NCBI RefSeq assembly: GCF_001053185.1
Contig: NZ_CSTD01000001.1
Span: 372,001-436,000 of the forward strand
Reading direction: 5' to 3'
Length of the DNA: 64,000 nucleotides
DNA from: Mycobacterium bohemicum DSM 44277
GTDB taxonomy: Bacteria; Actinomycetota; Actinomycetes; Mycobacteriales; Mycobacteriaceae
Below, piece by piece: positions 34,043-43,663 of the stretch. Under the pieces are notes generated by a model that worked only from the letters and a program-made list of their open reading frames with translations, made no database searches and was not told where the DNA came from. Both the position numbers and the translations under genes were made by a program. Numbering within the stretch: position 1 is the first letter of the stretch; the number at the start of each line of letters is the position of its first letter.

Positions 34043-35476
34043 ATGGCATCAAACAAGAAGCACACCAACAACACTGGGTCGGATCATGATGATTGGTTCG
34101 AAGACCTCGTCCTATCCCTGGCCAAAGCCACGGGGTACCTGCTGTGGTGGTCGATTCTGTTCCCCGCCCTCAGCATCCCCATCATCCTCAGCCTGGCAGT
34201 CGCCATCAGCCACGGCCCACGCGCGGGCTTGATCACTGCCATCGCGTGCGGTGCTGCCTATGCGGGGTGGGCCTGGCTAGACCCAGGGTCATTTCAAGCC
34301 TGGGTGACCGAACCGGTGCGACACCGCTGGCTGAGCTGGTGGCGCTACAGCCGCAGCTGGGAATCGGTGTGCAGCCTGCACGGACTCACCGCCCGCCTGG
34401 GTGAACGCGCCCTCGTGCCAGCACTACGGTCGGTACAAATCGGCAAGAGTACCGACGTACTGCAGCTGCGCGTGGTGACCGGCCAATCCCTGGCTGACTG
34501 GCACAGACAAGCCGACGCGCTGGCCGCCGCCTGGCGCGCCGATCGGCTGACGATCACCTCGACCGCGCCCGGGGAACTAAAGATCACCGTCATGCGCGGG
34601 GATGTCTTGGCGGACCCGATCGCATTGCCCATACCCAACCCGGCCACACGGGTGGATGTGGGGGCGGTGCGGGTTGGGATCACCGAAACCCGCCACTGGT
34701 GGCACCTGCCCCTGCTGGGCCACCACATGCTGATTGCTGGAGCCACTGGGGCCGGCAAAAGCAGCGTGTTGTGGTCACTGATCGCCGGCATCGCCCCCGA
34801 GGTGAAAAACGGGCTGGTGCGGCTGTGCGTGATCGACCCCAAAGGCGGCATGGAACTGGGCGCCGGGGCACCAATGTTCACGGTATTCACGCACGATGCC
34901 ACTGACACCACCGTGCGCCTGTTGCGCCAACTGGTTGACGTAATGCACGCGCGGGCGCACCGGCTACGTGGCAAGACTCGCCTGCATACACCCACCCCAT
35001 CGGAACCTTTATTCGTCGTGGTCATCGATGAGATCGCCGCGCTTACCGCCTACGTCTCCGATCGCAAAATCCGCGCCGAAATCGAACAACTCCTGGGCCT
35101 GCTGCTCTCCCAGGGCCGGGCAGTGGGAATCAGTGTGGTGGCCGCGGTGCAAGACCCGGCAAAAGAGACACTGCCCGTGCGCCAACTGTTCACCGTGCGG
35201 ATCGGGCTGCGACTGACCGAAGCCACCCAAACCGCCATGGTTCTCGGCCAGGGAGCAAGGGATGCCGGTGCGGAGTGCGACCGTATCTCTGATGCAACGC
35301 CGGGTGTCGGGTACATGATGATTGATGGCACCGCCCACCCGGTGCGGGTACGGGCATTTCACGTCACTGACCACGACATCACCACTCTGGCAGCACGGTT
35401 CCGGGCACCCCGTGCCGCGACCCGCACCAACCAGGCCAATAGCGAGCGCACGAACACCGATCGGGGTCAGCGGTGA
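34043..35476 (+). CDS. FtsK/SpoIIIE-type DNA translocase (TraB/TraSA-like)
   Basis: 477 residues. Two transmembrane helices (about 31-55 and 60-80), then the motor: Walker A GATGAGKS at 233-240, Walker B region FVVVIDEIAALTAYVSD, and a third motif VGISVVAAVQDP. This is the conjugation protein of AICEs, pumping double-stranded DNA between mycelial or rod-shaped cells as a hexamer. Start ATG 34043 is used since an earlier in-frame ATG would extend into non-homologous sequence. The stop overlaps the GTG of the rep gene by GTGA, indicating translational coupling. Confidence 0.92.
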   Translation: MASNKKHTNNTGSDHDDWFEDLVLSLAKATGYLLWWSILFPALSIPIILSLAVAISHGPRAGLITAIACGAAYAGWAWLDPGSFQAWVTEPVRHRWLSWWRYSRSWESVCSLHGLTARLGERALVPALRSVQIGKSTDVLQLRVVTGQSLADWHRQADALAAAWRADRLTITSTAPGELKITVMRGDVLADPIALPIPNPATRVDVGAVRVGITETRHWWHLPLLGHHMLIAGATGAGKSSVLWSLIAGIAPEVKNGLVRLCVIDPKGGMELGAGAPMFTVFTHDATDTTVRLLRQLVDVMHARAHRLRGKTRLHTPTPSEPLFVVVIDEIAALTAYVSDRKIRAEIEQLLGLLLSQGRAVGISVVAAVQDPAKETLPVRQLFTVRIGLRLTEATQTAMVLGQGARDAGAECDRISDATPGVGYMMIDGTAHPVRVRAFHVTDHDITTLAARFRAPRAATRTNQANSERTNTDRGQR

Positions 35477-36978
35477 CTACTGCAACGACGGCCCTCGCGC
35501 TGGCGTTGCCCGGGATAGCCGCCACAATCGACGCCAACGCGGTGGTGGAGCAGATGGTGCGCCGCGCGTCCTCAATGGGATTCGAATCCTGGTGGCGGCG
35601 CGCGGAATCCGTTGGCTTCTGCGCCCACCCCATTCAACTCACGGGTACAGACGAGTTCGGCCGCGATCGGGTCGTGTGGACACGGTGCAATAACCGCCGC
35701 GCCCAGATCTGCCCGTCGTGCTCGGACCTCTACGCTCGCGACACGTGGCAACTGGTGCACGCTGGCACCGCCGGCGGCCACCACGACATCCCCGAAGCAG
35801 TGGCGGATCGTCCGCAGGTGTTCGTTACCCTGACCGCGCCCAGCTACGGGCCGGTCCACACCACCTCACGTGCAGGCGACAAGCGCCTCCGGGTGTGCCG
35901 CGACCACCACGGGACTGGCCGCTACCGCCGCTGCCCGCATGGAAAACCGCTGTGGTGCAGCACAGCTCACGGAGAAGCTGACATCCATGTGGGACAGCCG
36001 ATCTGCGCGGACTGCTACGACTACATCGGGCATGTGCTGTTCACATGGCACATGCCAGAACTGTGGCGACGCTTCACCATCACCCTGCGCCGCACACTCC
36101 GCCGAGAGCTACGCGCCACGGGCGCCGACCCGGATGCGGTGCGGGTCAGCTTCATCAAAGTCGTCGAATTGCAAGCCCGGCTCATCCCGCATATTCATGC
36201 CCTGATCCGCCTCGACCCGCCCGACGGCGATAACTGCGGCGGTCATTACTGGCAAGCGCCCCTCACAGCCACCGAACTGGCCACCATCGTCCAACAGGCC
36301 GCTCGAACCGTAGCCGTGACGGTCACCGACCCATCCTCAGATACCGCGACACGGGTGATCAGGTTCGGCACACAAGTCGACACTCAACCCATCGACAACC
36401 GGCACGCTGGCACGGAAAGTCCTGCTGTGCAGGACGATTCACCACACGGCCGGATGTTGCCAGGCCGCCGCGTAGCTCGCTACCTCGCGAAATACGTCAC
36501 CAAATCCTTAGCCGACGTAGGGATTAGCGCGCGACGAATCTCCACCGAGGCCATCGCCAACTTGGATGTGTCCGATCACGTCCGGGCGATCCTGACCACC
36601 ATCAGCCAACTCGCCGATAGGGGACTGGCCGGTGTCGGCCGGTGGCTGCACACCCTGGGCTACCGCGGGCACATCACCAGCAAATCCCGCCGCTACTCCA
36701 CCACGATGACCGCGCTGCGGGAACGCCGCGCCACCTGGACACGTGAACAACGTCTGAAAAGCACTGCATACCAACATGATTTAGGTTTCGACCCCACCGA
36801 TAGCGATGATCTGGTGGTGTGGGAGTTCGACCGTGCCGGCCTCACCAGCCTCGGTGATCGCACCCTCGTGAACTCCGCGGCTCTCCGATGCATAGACGCC
36901 CGTCGCATCGGACTGATGGAAGTCCGTGGCAAAGCCCGCAACCAGCGATGGGATTTGCCAGGGGGATGCGATGGCTGA
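35473..36978 (+). CDS. RepSA-like rolling-circle replication initiator
   Basis: 501 residues. Cys-rich N-terminus (QICPSCSDLYARDTW) typical of actinobacterial RepSA proteins, VFVTLTAPSYGPVH, and the metal-binding HUH motif IPHIHALIRLD (H240, H242). Candidate catalytic tyrosines lie in YLAKYVTKS (Y337, Y341). It should nick the element's origin in the circular form so that the AICE replicates before transfer. The GTG start overlaps traB and the end overlaps the next small gene by 8 bp. No origin was identified. Confidence 0.9.
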   Translation: MTTATTALALALPGIAATIDANAVVEQMVRRASSMGFESWWRRAESVGFCAHPIQLTGTDEFGRDRVVWTRCNNRRAQICPSCSDLYARDTWQLVHAGTAGGHHDIPEAVADRPQVFVTLTAPSYGPVHTTSRAGDKRLRVCRDHHGTGRYRRCPHGKPLWCSTAHGEADIHVGQPICADCYDYIGHVLFTWHMPELWRRFTITLRRTLRRELRATGADPDAVRVSFIKVVELQARLIPHIHALIRLDPPDGDNCGGHYWQAPLTATELATIVQQAARTVAVTVTDPSSDTATRVIRFGTQVDTQPIDNRHAGTESPAVQDDSPHGRMLPGRRVARYLAKYVTKSLADVGISARRISTEAIANLDVSDHVRAILTTISQLADRGLAGVGRWLHTLGYRGHITSKSRRYSTTMTALRERRATWTREQRLKSTAYQHDLGFDPTDSDDLVVWEFDRAGLTSLGDRTLVNSAALRCIDARRIGLMEVRGKARNQRWDLPGGCDG

Positions 36979-37168
36979 CGGATCCCCAACAGCAAATGCC
37001 CGGTGCGAGGGTGACGCTCGAATCGCTGCGCCGACGATGTCAGTGGGGGATGTTGAAATTGTCCTGCCCGACCACTATCGACTGTCGCGCGAGGCCAACA
37101 GCGCGCTGGTACACGTGATAATGGCGGTGCGGGACCGGATGCTCGGATCAGGAAGGGTAGTGGGGTGA
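36971..37168 (+). CDS. Small conjugative-element protein
   Basis: 65 residues, MADGSPTANARCEG..., with an amphipathic end ALVHVIMAVRDRMLGSG. Overlaps rep by 8 bp upstream and the integrase GTG by 4 bp downstream, the slot where AICEs often carry an excisionase (Xis). No clear HTH is visible, so the excisionase role is only positional. Confidence 0.55.
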   Translation: MADGSPTANARCEGDARIAAPTMSVGDVEIVLPDHYRLSREANSALVHVIMAVRDRMLGSGRVVG

Positions 37169-38811
37169 GTCTGAGGTTCGCCTTCTATGGCCGAGTGAGC
37201 ACGGAGGACGCTCAAGATCCGGAGGCGAGCCGCAGCTGGCAGAAGCGGCGGGCCATGGACTTGATCACTCCGCACGGCGGAGTCCTCGCCGCTGACTACT
37301 TCGATGTGGGACAGAGCCGTTCGCTGCCGTGGAAGCGCAGGCCAGAGGCGTCACGTCTCCTTGCTGATGTCGCTTGTCGGGACCGTAGCTTTGATGCTGT
37401 AGTGATCGGGGAACCCGCCCGTGCGTTCTACGGGCCGCAGTTCGCGCTCACCTTCCCTGTCCTCACGCACTACGGCGTCGGCCTGTGGGTACCCGAGGTC
37501 GGCGGAGCGGTTGATCCCGGCTCCGAGGCACACGACCTGGTGATGACTCTGTTCGGTGGCATGAGCAAGGGAGAGCGCGCTCGAATCCAGATGCGCGTCC
37601 GTACCGCGATGTCGGCACTTGCGCAGGACACGGCCAGATATCTCGGTGGTCGACCACCCTACGGTTACCGGCTCGTCGATGCCGGCCCGCACCCAAACCC
37701 TGCTAAGGCCAATCTTGGGCAGCGGCTTCACCGCCTCGAACCTGACCCCGCGACATCTTCGGTTGTCGAGCGGATCTACCGCATGTACGCCGACGGAGCG
37801 GGCCTGCGCTACATCGCGCAACAGCTCACCGACGATGGCGTGCCGTCACCGAGCCAGTACGACCCGGTGCGGAATCGTCACCGTGACCCGCGAGGGTGGT
37901 CCCATTCGGCGATCCGCGCCATACTCGACAACCCGGCGTACCGCGGTATCCGTGTTTGGGGCAAGCAGGAGAAATACGAGGTCCTGGTCAACCCCGACGA
38001 TGTCGCGGCGGGGTATGAGACTCGCATGCGGTGGCGTGATGAGGCCGACTGGATCGCACCAGATCGCCGCACACATGAAGCGCTGATTCCCGATGAACTG
38101 GTGCAGGCTGTTCGCCTTCGGACGCAGGCACGGCGTGGTCCCGGTCTCGTTTGCAGCAGAGAATCGACAGTGCCGTATGCGCTGCGCGGCCTGTTGTTCT
38201 GCGCCGCGTGTGGACGGCGGATGCAGGGGGCCGCTCGCGTCGGGAAACGAACGACCCGCATTCTCTACCGTTGTGAGCTGGGCAAGTCGCGCTCTGTACC
38301 TGTGGACCTGAGTGATCATCCGCGCACCGTCTATCTCCGTGAAGACGAGGTGACTGCGCGACTTGACGAATGGATCGCCAGCCTGGCCGATCCGGAAGAC
38401 CTCGCACGCGGGCAGGATGTGGACCCGGCAGCCGGCACTGGCTACGCCGCCCTGCAGCGCCAGCTTCGCGAGGCGAATGCCAAGGTTGCTGCTTTGGTTA
38501 GCGCCGTGGAGTCCGGCGTGGCCGTGGAGGACCTAACCGCCGCATTGCGTCGCCGCACCGCCGAGCGCGACGAGCTGAAGGCCCGTCTTGAGCAAGCGGA
38601 GCGGCCCCGCGTCATGTCTGCGGCACAGATCAGCGAATTGGTCGAGGAACTGGGTGGGCTGTCAGCCGTGCTCGGTGCGGCGACCGGGGCGGAACGCGCC
38701 GAGGTGTACGCGAGCCTGGGGCTCCGCCTTGATTACGATCCGCATCTGCGACAAGTCAAGGCGACGGCCGACTTAAGTCGTGTCGCCGGATGTGTCCGAG
38801 GGGGGACTTGA
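37165..38811 (+). CDS. Large serine recombinase (integrase)
   Basis: 548 residues. The resolvase domain starts FAFYGRVSTEDAQD with nucleophile S12 and includes GGMSKGERARIQMRVR. The recombinase domain follows (GGRPPYGYRLVDAG, GWSHSAIRAILDNPAYRGIR), then a zinc-ribbon (LLFCAACGRRMQG) and a coiled-coil tail (about 430-490). The last eleven codons lie in the attachment repeat, and the stop TGA falls inside the tRNA-Leu 3' half on the opposite strand. pSAM2-type AICEs use tyrosine integrases, so a serine enzyme at a tRNA is unusual. GTG start overlaps the preceding gene. Confidence 0.93.
   Translation: MSLRFAFYGRVSTEDAQDPEASRSWQKRRAMDLITPHGGVLAADYFDVGQSRSLPWKRRPEASRLLADVACRDRSFDAVVIGEPARAFYGPQFALTFPVLTHYGVGLWVPEVGGAVDPGSEAHDLVMTLFGGMSKGERARIQMRVRTAMSALAQDTARYLGGRPPYGYRLVDAGPHPNPAKANLGQRLHRLEPDPATSSVVERIYRMYADGAGLRYIAQQLTDDGVPSPSQYDPVRNRHRDPRGWSHSAIRAILDNPAYRGIRVWGKQEKYEVLVNPDDVAAGYETRMRWRDEADWIAPDRRTHEALIPDELVQAVRLRTQARRGPGLVCSRESTVPYALRGLLFCAACGRRMQGAARVGKRTTRILYRCELGKSRSVPVDLSDHPRTVYLREDEVTARLDEWIASLADPEDLARGQDVDPAAGTGYAALQRQLREANAKVAALVSAVESGVAVEDLTAALRRRTAERDELKARLEQAERPRVMSAAQISELVEELGGLSAVLGAATGAERAEVYASLGLRLDYDPHLRQVKATADLSRVAGCVRGGT
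38780..38810. repeat. Right attachment-site repeat (attR-like)
   Basis: 31 bp repeated at 12934-12964 with two mismatches. It covers the 3' end of tRNA-Leu and the 3' end of the integrase gene, so recombination here would restore the tRNA. Confidence 0.85.
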
Positions 38812-38878
38812 ACCCCCACGCCCATTAGTAGGGCACTAGCACCTCAAGCTAGCGCGTCTGCCATTCCGCCACTCGGAC
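38793..38878 (-). tRNA. tRNA-Leu (anticodon GAG)
   Basis: 86 nt on the minus strand. Acceptor arms GTCCGAG and CTCGGAC pair fully, discriminator A, CCA not encoded. The anticodon arm is CTAGC-TTGAGGT-GCTAG with GAG at the anticodon position. A long variable arm (TGCCCTACTAATGGGCG) and a T arm GGGGGTTCAAGTCCCCC fit tRNA-Leu. It is the integration site of the island to its left. Confidence 0.95.
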
Positions 38879-39005
38879 AACACCAACCGCATGGGTTGGC
38901 AGCTAAGGCTAACGGATCAGCCCGCGCTGACCCAACCTAGACCCGATCCGGCCGGCCCGTTCCATCCCGAGCCTCGCGGCCGCGCCAATGGTAGGAAAGG
39001 GGGTT

Positions 39006-40397
39006 GTGACCACTGAAGGCGAGGCAGGCAAGGCAGGCGAGCCAGGCGACGCAGGCGGCCGGGCCGAGATTCCCGCCAACCCCGGAGATGACGTGGTCGA
39101 GGTCGTCAGCAGCCTGATCCGGTTCGACACCACCAACACCGGCGAGCCGGAGACGACGCAGGGCGAGGCCGAGTGCGCGCGGTGGGTCGCCGAGCAACTC
39201 GCCGAGGTCGGCTACGAGCCGGTCTACGTCGAGTCGGGCGCGCCGGGCCGCGGCAACGTGTTCGTCCGCCTGCCCGGCGCAGACAGGTCGCGGGGCGCGC
39301 TGCTGATCCACGGGCACCTCGACGTGGTGCCGGCCGAACCGGCGGAATGGAGCGTGCATCCGTTCTCCGGCGCGGTCGAGGACGGCTTCGTCTGGGGTCG
39401 CGGCGCTGTCGACATGAAGGACATGGTCGGCATGATGATCGTGGTCGCGCGGCAGTTGAAGCGCTCCGGCATCGCGCCGCCGCGCGACCTGGTGTTCGCC
39501 TTCGTGGCCGACGAGGAGCACGGCGGCACCTACGGGGCCCAGTGGCTGGTCGACAACCGGCCCGATTTGTTCGACGGCGTCACCGAGGCGATCGGGGAGG
39601 TCGGCGGGTTCACGCTGACCGTGCCGCGCCGCGACGGCGGCGAGCGGCGGCTCTACCTCATCGAGACAGCCGAGAAGGGGCTGTCGTGGATGCGGCTGAC
39701 CGCCCGCGGTCCCGCGGGGCACGGCTCGATGGTGCACGACCAGAACGCCGTCACCGCCGTCGCCGAGGCGGTCGCCCGGCTGGGCCGCCACCGGTTTCCG
39801 CTCGTGTTGACCGACACCGTGTCCCAGTTCCTGGCCGCCGTCGGGGAGGAGACCGGCCTCACCTACGACCTCGACTCCGACGACCTGGTCGGGGCGATCG
39901 AAAAGCTCGGCCCGACCGCGCGGATGCTGACGGCGGTGCTGCGCGACACGGCCAACCCGACGATGCTCAAGGCCGGCTACAAGGCGAACGTCGTGCCGGC
40001 CTCCGCCGAGGCCGTGGTGGACTGCCGAATCCTGCCCGGGCGCAAAGAGGCGTTCGAGGCCCAGGTCGACGAGCTGATCGGCCCCGGGGTTTCGCGCGAG
40101 TGGATCAAGGACTTCCCGTCATATGAGACCAGCTTCGACGGCGACCTCGTTGACGCCATGAACGCCGCGATCCTGACGCTCGACCCCGACGCCCGCACCG
40201 TGCCCTACATGCTCTCCGGCGGTACCGACGCAAAAGCCTTCGCCCGCTTGGGTATTCGGTGTTTCGGCTTCAGCCCGCTGCGGTTGCCGCCGGACCTGGA
40301 CTTCAGCGCGTTGTTCCACGGCGTCGACGAGCGGGTACCCATCGACGCGCTGAGGTTCGGCACCGAGGTGCTGGCACACTTCTTAATGAACTGCTGA
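39006..40397 (+). CDS. M20 family peptidase (DapE2/Rv2141c-like)
   Basis: 463 residues. Dinuclear zinc hydrolase motifs: [11 protein letters not shown] (first His-x-Asp), [11 protein letters not shown] (bridging Asp), ADEEHGG (catalytic Glu pair), and a lid domain with GPAGHGSM. A terminal His ligand lies in LFHGVDERV. Named dapE2 in M. tuberculosis, but the substrate is not proven; a general amidase or peptidase is as likely. GTG 39006 is preceded by AAAGGGGG. The stop codon lies in a 17-bp sequence that is repeated directly after it. First backbone gene after the island. Confidence 0.93.
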   Translation: MTTEGEAGKAGEPGDAGGRAEIPANPGDDVVEVVSSLIRFDTTNTGEPETTQGEAECARWVAEQLAEVGYEPVYVESGAPGRGNVFVRLPGADRSRGALLIHGHLDVVPAEPAEWSVHPFSGAVEDGFVWGRGAVDMKDMVGMMIVVARQLKRSGIAPPRDLVFAFVADEEHGGTYGAQWLVDNRPDLFDGVTEAIGEVGGFTLTVPRRDGGERRLYLIETAEKGLSWMRLTARGPAGHGSMVHDQNAVTAVAEAVARLGRHRFPLVLTDTVSQFLAAVGEETGLTYDLDSDDLVGAIEKLGPTARMLTAVLRDTANPTMLKAGYKANVVPASAEAVVDCRILPGRKEAFEAQVDELIGPGVSREWIKDFPSYETSFDGDLVDAMNAAILTLDPDARTVPYMLSGGTDAKAFARLGIRCFGFSPLRLPPDLDFSALFHGVDERVPIDALRFGTEVLAHFLMNC

Positions 40398-40415
40398 GTC
40401 TTAATGAACTGCTGA
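40381..40415. repeat. 17-bp direct duplication at the dapE2 stop
   Basis: TCTTAATGAACTGCTGA occurs at 40381-40397, where it ends the M20 peptidase gene, and again at 40399-40415, one base later, as non-coding sequence. A recent tandem duplication or assembly stutter. Confidence 0.85.
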
Positions 40416-40438
40416 CTCGTGACCCGAGAGGATCGCCG

Positions 40439-40969
40439 ATGACCACCGCGCCCGACCCGTACGCATCGCTGCCGCAGCTCCCGACGTTCACGCTGACCTC
40501 GGAATCGGTCACCGACGGCCAGCCGTTGGCCATGCCCCAGGTCAGCGGGATCATGGGGGCAGGCGGGGAAGACGTCAGCCCGCAGCTGAGCTGGTCGGGA
40601 TTCCCCTCCGAGACCCGCAGCTTCGCCGTCACGGTGTACGACCCCGACGCCCCGACGGCGTCCGGCTTCTGGCACTGGGCCGTGGCCAACCTGCCCGCCG
40701 ACGTGACCGAGCTACCCGCCGGCGCGGGCGACGGGCGCGAACTGCCCGGCGGCGCCCAGACTCTGGTGAACGACGCCGGCATGCGGCGCTACATCGGCGC
40801 GGCCCCGCCCCCCGGCCACGGCCCGCACCGCTACTACATTGCCGTGCACGCGGTGGACGTCGACAAGCTGGACCTCACCGAGGACGCCAGCCCCGCCTTC
40901 CTCGGCTTCAACCTCTTCCAGCACGCCATCGCGCGCGCCGTCATCCACGCCACCTACGAGCAGACGTAA
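40439..40969 (+). CDS. PEBP family protein (YbhB/YbcL; Rv2140c-like)
   Basis: 176 residues of phosphatidylethanolamine-binding-protein fold: [35 protein letters not shown] (DPDAP and W-H-W anion-binding pocket), [19 protein letters not shown]. Cytosolic, no signal peptide. In M. tuberculosis Rv2140c is a lipid-binding PEBP of unsettled function. ATG at 40439 after GAGAGG. Downstream lies the split DUF222 gene. Confidence 0.92.
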   Translation: MTTAPDPYASLPQLPTFTLTSESVTDGQPLAMPQVSGIMGAGGEDVSPQLSWSGFPSETRSFAVTVYDPDAPTASGFWHWAVANLPADVTELPAGAGDGRELPGGAQTLVNDAGMRRYIGAAPPPGHGPHRYYIAVHAVDVDKLDLTEDASPAFLGFNLFQHAIARAVIHATYEQT

Positions 40970-41019
40970 CGGCATTCCGGGCCGCGGAACTTGTCGGCGC
41001 CCGGCGATAGCATTCGAAC

Positions 41020-42120
41020 ATGAGTTCGATATGCCGCGAATCCATCAAGGAGGACTTCGACGCCCTGAGCGCCGTCGTCTCCCGGATCGTCGGGCATGCG
41101 TACGACGCTTTGACCTGCCCTGAGCGGCTGGCGCTGCTGGAGCGCCTCGAGCGGGAGATCCGGCGACTGCGGGTCCCGGGCCACCAGTTGATCAATCAGC
41201 TCGCCGAGCAGGCGGATTCCGCGGAGCTGGGTGGCAGGCTGCCGCACGTGCTCGCCGACCGCCTGCGCATCACCCGCGGGGAGGCGGGCCGGCGGGTGGC
41301 CGAGGCGGCGGATCTGGGGCGGCGACGTGCGCTCACCGGCGAACCGCTCCCACCGCTCCTGACGGCGACGTCGGCAGCGGAACGCGACGGCGACATCGGG
41401 GCCGGCCATGTCCGGGTCGTCCGCCGGTTCCTGAATCAGCTGCCCTCATGGGTGGATGCCGGCACGCGGGAAAGCGCCGAAAAGCACCTGGTCGAGGTGG
41501 CCCGCCAGTTCCGGCCCGACGAGGTCGCCGAGTTCGCCGACGGTCTGGCCGACTGCATCAACCCCGACGGGAACTACACCGACGAGGACCGGGCCTGCCG
41601 CCGCGGCCTGACGCTCGGCAGGCCGGGCCCCGACGGCATGTCCGAGTTGCGGGCCCTGCTGAGCCCCGAAGCGCGCGCCACCATCGAAGCCGTGCTGGCC
41701 AAGACCGCGACCCCCGGCATGTGCAATCCCGACGACGACACCCCGGTCGTCGACGGCCCGCCCGACGACGAGACCGCCGAGCGTGACAACCGCACCGCAG
41801 CCCAGCGCAACCACGACGGGCTGAATGCCGCGCTGAGGGCGCTGCTGGCGTCGGGAAAGCTGGGGCAGCACAACGGGTTACCGGCCACCATCATCATCAC
41901 GGTCAGCCTGAAGGACCTCGAGGCCGCGGCCGGCACCGGCCTGACCGGCGGGGGCACCCGGGTCCCGATGAGCGACGTGATCCGCATGGCCCGCCATTCG
42001 CACCACTACCTGGCGATCTTCGATGGGGCCAAAGCGGTGGCGCTGCATCACACCAGGCGCATCGCGTCGCCCGGGCAGCGAATTGTGTTGTACACCGGTG
42101 AAACAGCGGCTTGTGCATAG
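41020..42120 (+). pseudogene. DUF222-HNH (REP13E12-type) protein, 5' part split by element
   Basis: 366 codons of the DUF222 helical domain: TCPERLALLERLEREIRRLR, LADRLRITRGEAGRRVAEA, TIIITVSLKDLEAAAGTG, ALHHTRRIASPGQRIVLYT. The expected continuation AKDRGCSRPGC is found 5.3 kb away at 47431, so the gene was cut just after VLYT and now ends in foreign codons GETAACA. DUF222-HNH genes are multicopy in mycobacteria and are the target of prophage phiRv1 in M. tuberculosis. Confidence 0.9.
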
Positions 42121-42132
42121 TATGGTGGTTGG

Positions 42133-43647
42133 GTGACCACCACCAGCACCGCCGGCCGGCGCGCGGCCATCTATGCGCGCATCTCCCACGACCCCGCTAA
42201 ACTCGGCGAGGAGCCATCCGACGACGCACCCCCGTCCCCCCGCAACGGCGGGGATGGTCTCGGCGTCACCCGCCAGGAGCAGGATTGCCGGGAGCTGGCC
42301 GCCCAGCTCAACCTCGCCGTCGCGCAGGTCTACGTCGACAACGACACCAGCGCCTACTCGGGGAAGCGGCGCCCCGGCTTCGAGGACATGCTCGACGGGA
42401 TGAAGAACCACCAGTTCGATGTGCTGCCGTGCTGGCACACCGACCGGCTGTACCGCTCCATGAAAGACCTCGAGCGCCTCATCGACATCGCCGATCCGCA
42501 CGACGTGCCAATCCGCACGGTGCAGGGCGGCGAGTTGGATTTGTCCACCAGCGCGGGCCGCATGGTCGCCCGCATTTTGGGATCGGTTGCACGTCAGGAG
42601 TCAGAGCACATGTCCGAGCGCAGGATTCGCGCCAATACCCAAAAAGCTCAATCAGGCAGGTGGCAAACGGCCAACAGGGCGTTCGGGTACACGCTGCACG
42701 GCGTGCCGCTGGAACCGGAGGCCTCGGCGGTGCGCAAGGCGGCGCTGGATGTGTTGGGCGGCAAGAGCATTCAGGGTGTGGCGCGGGAGTGGAACGCGGC
42801 CGGGCTGAAAACCACCATGGCTGGCAAGACGCACACCGACCCGCACTCCAAAAAGCAGTTCGTCATCGAGGGGAAGTGGAGCGCCCCGAGTGTGCGCCGC
42901 CTGCTCGTGAACCCCCGCTATGCGGGTTTGAAGACGCACCGCGGCCGCACCTTCCCCGGTGATTGGACGCCCCTCATCGACGCCGATACCCATCGGGGGC
43001 TCGTGGCCTACCTGTCCGACCCAAAACGGGTGAAGTGCACGTCATTTGAGCGCAAATACATGGGCAGCGGGTTGTATTTGTGCGGGATTTGCGGTGACGG
43101 GACGACGATGAAGGCGGCGATGCCCGGCAGCGCCAAAGGCCGCGAGAACAACCGCAAAACCCGCGCCTACGTGTGCCGGGCACACTCCCATCTGCTGCGC
43201 CAGGGCGCGGCCCTCGACGACTACGTGACCGCGCAAATCCTCGATATCCTGTCGGCGCCGAAAGCCCAGCTGCGCCTTGAGAATCAGGGCGTCGACCTGG
43301 ACGATTTGACGGTGCGCCGCCAGACGCTGGTGGCGCGGAAGGACGGTGTGAGGCGCGCCTACAACGCGGGCGCCCTCGATGAGGCCGAGTATTTCGCGGA
43401 TCTCGCCGACATCGCCGCGCGGATCGCCGACGTGGATACCCAGCTTGCGGCGGCCACCCGCACCTCACCCGCGGCCACGCTGGTCGCTGCGGGCGCCCAG
43501 ATGTGGGAACGCTGGCAGGCCATGACACCCACCGAGCGGGCCCAGGCCGTCGACGAGATCGCGACGGTGACAATTCTGCCGATCCCTAAAGGCCAGCGCG
43601 TCGCCGTGTTTGACCCGGCCTTCGTGCGCATCGAGCCGAAACGATAA
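42133..43647 (+). CDS. Large serine recombinase of phiRv1-like element
   Basis: 504 residues. Resolvase domain: AAIYARISHDPAKLG with nucleophile S18, DNDTSAYSGKRRPGFEDMLD, STSAGRMVARILGSVARQES. Then a recombinase domain (WSAPSVRRLLVNPRYAGLKT), zinc ribbon (GLYLCGICGDGTTMKA, YVCRAHSHLL) and a coiled coil (about 400-450). It lies 12 bp after the truncated DUF222 frame, at the edge of the element, as phage integrases do. GTG start. Related in design to phiRv1 Rv1586c, which also targets REP13E12 genes. Confidence 0.93.
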   Translation: MTTTSTAGRRAAIYARISHDPAKLGEEPSDDAPPSPRNGGDGLGVTRQEQDCRELAAQLNLAVAQVYVDNDTSAYSGKRRPGFEDMLDGMKNHQFDVLPCWHTDRLYRSMKDLERLIDIADPHDVPIRTVQGGELDLSTSAGRMVARILGSVARQESEHMSERRIRANTQKAQSGRWQTANRAFGYTLHGVPLEPEASAVRKAALDVLGGKSIQGVAREWNAAGLKTTMAGKTHTDPHSKKQFVIEGKWSAPSVRRLLVNPRYAGLKTHRGRTFPGDWTPLIDADTHRGLVAYLSDPKRVKCTSFERKYMGSGLYLCGICGDGTTMKAAMPGSAKGRENNRKTRAYVCRAHSHLLRQGAALDDYVTAQILDILSAPKAQLRLENQGVDLDDLTVRRQTLVARKDGVRRAYNAGALDEAEYFADLADIAARIADVDTQLAAATRTSPAATLVAAGAQMWERWQAMTPTERAQAVDEIATVTILPIPKGQRVAVFDPAFVRIEPKR

Positions 43648-43663
43648 CCGCGCCCGGGCTGGA

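Larger units (their letters stand above)
17707..38810. mobile_element. AICE-type integrative and conjugative element at tRNA-Leu
   Basis: Bounded on the left by the att-like copy at 17707 and on the right by the tRNA-Leu 3' end. The right 6 kb form an actinomycete ICE core: Nudix, XRE, SCO3933-like regulator, TraB/FtsK translocase, RepSA-like initiator, small gene, serine integrase. The left 13 kb are cargo: stress-related genes and decayed insertion sequences. The core order matches pSAM2-type elements, except that the integrase is a large serine recombinase. Some left-hand cargo may belong to older, separate insertions. Confidence 0.72.
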
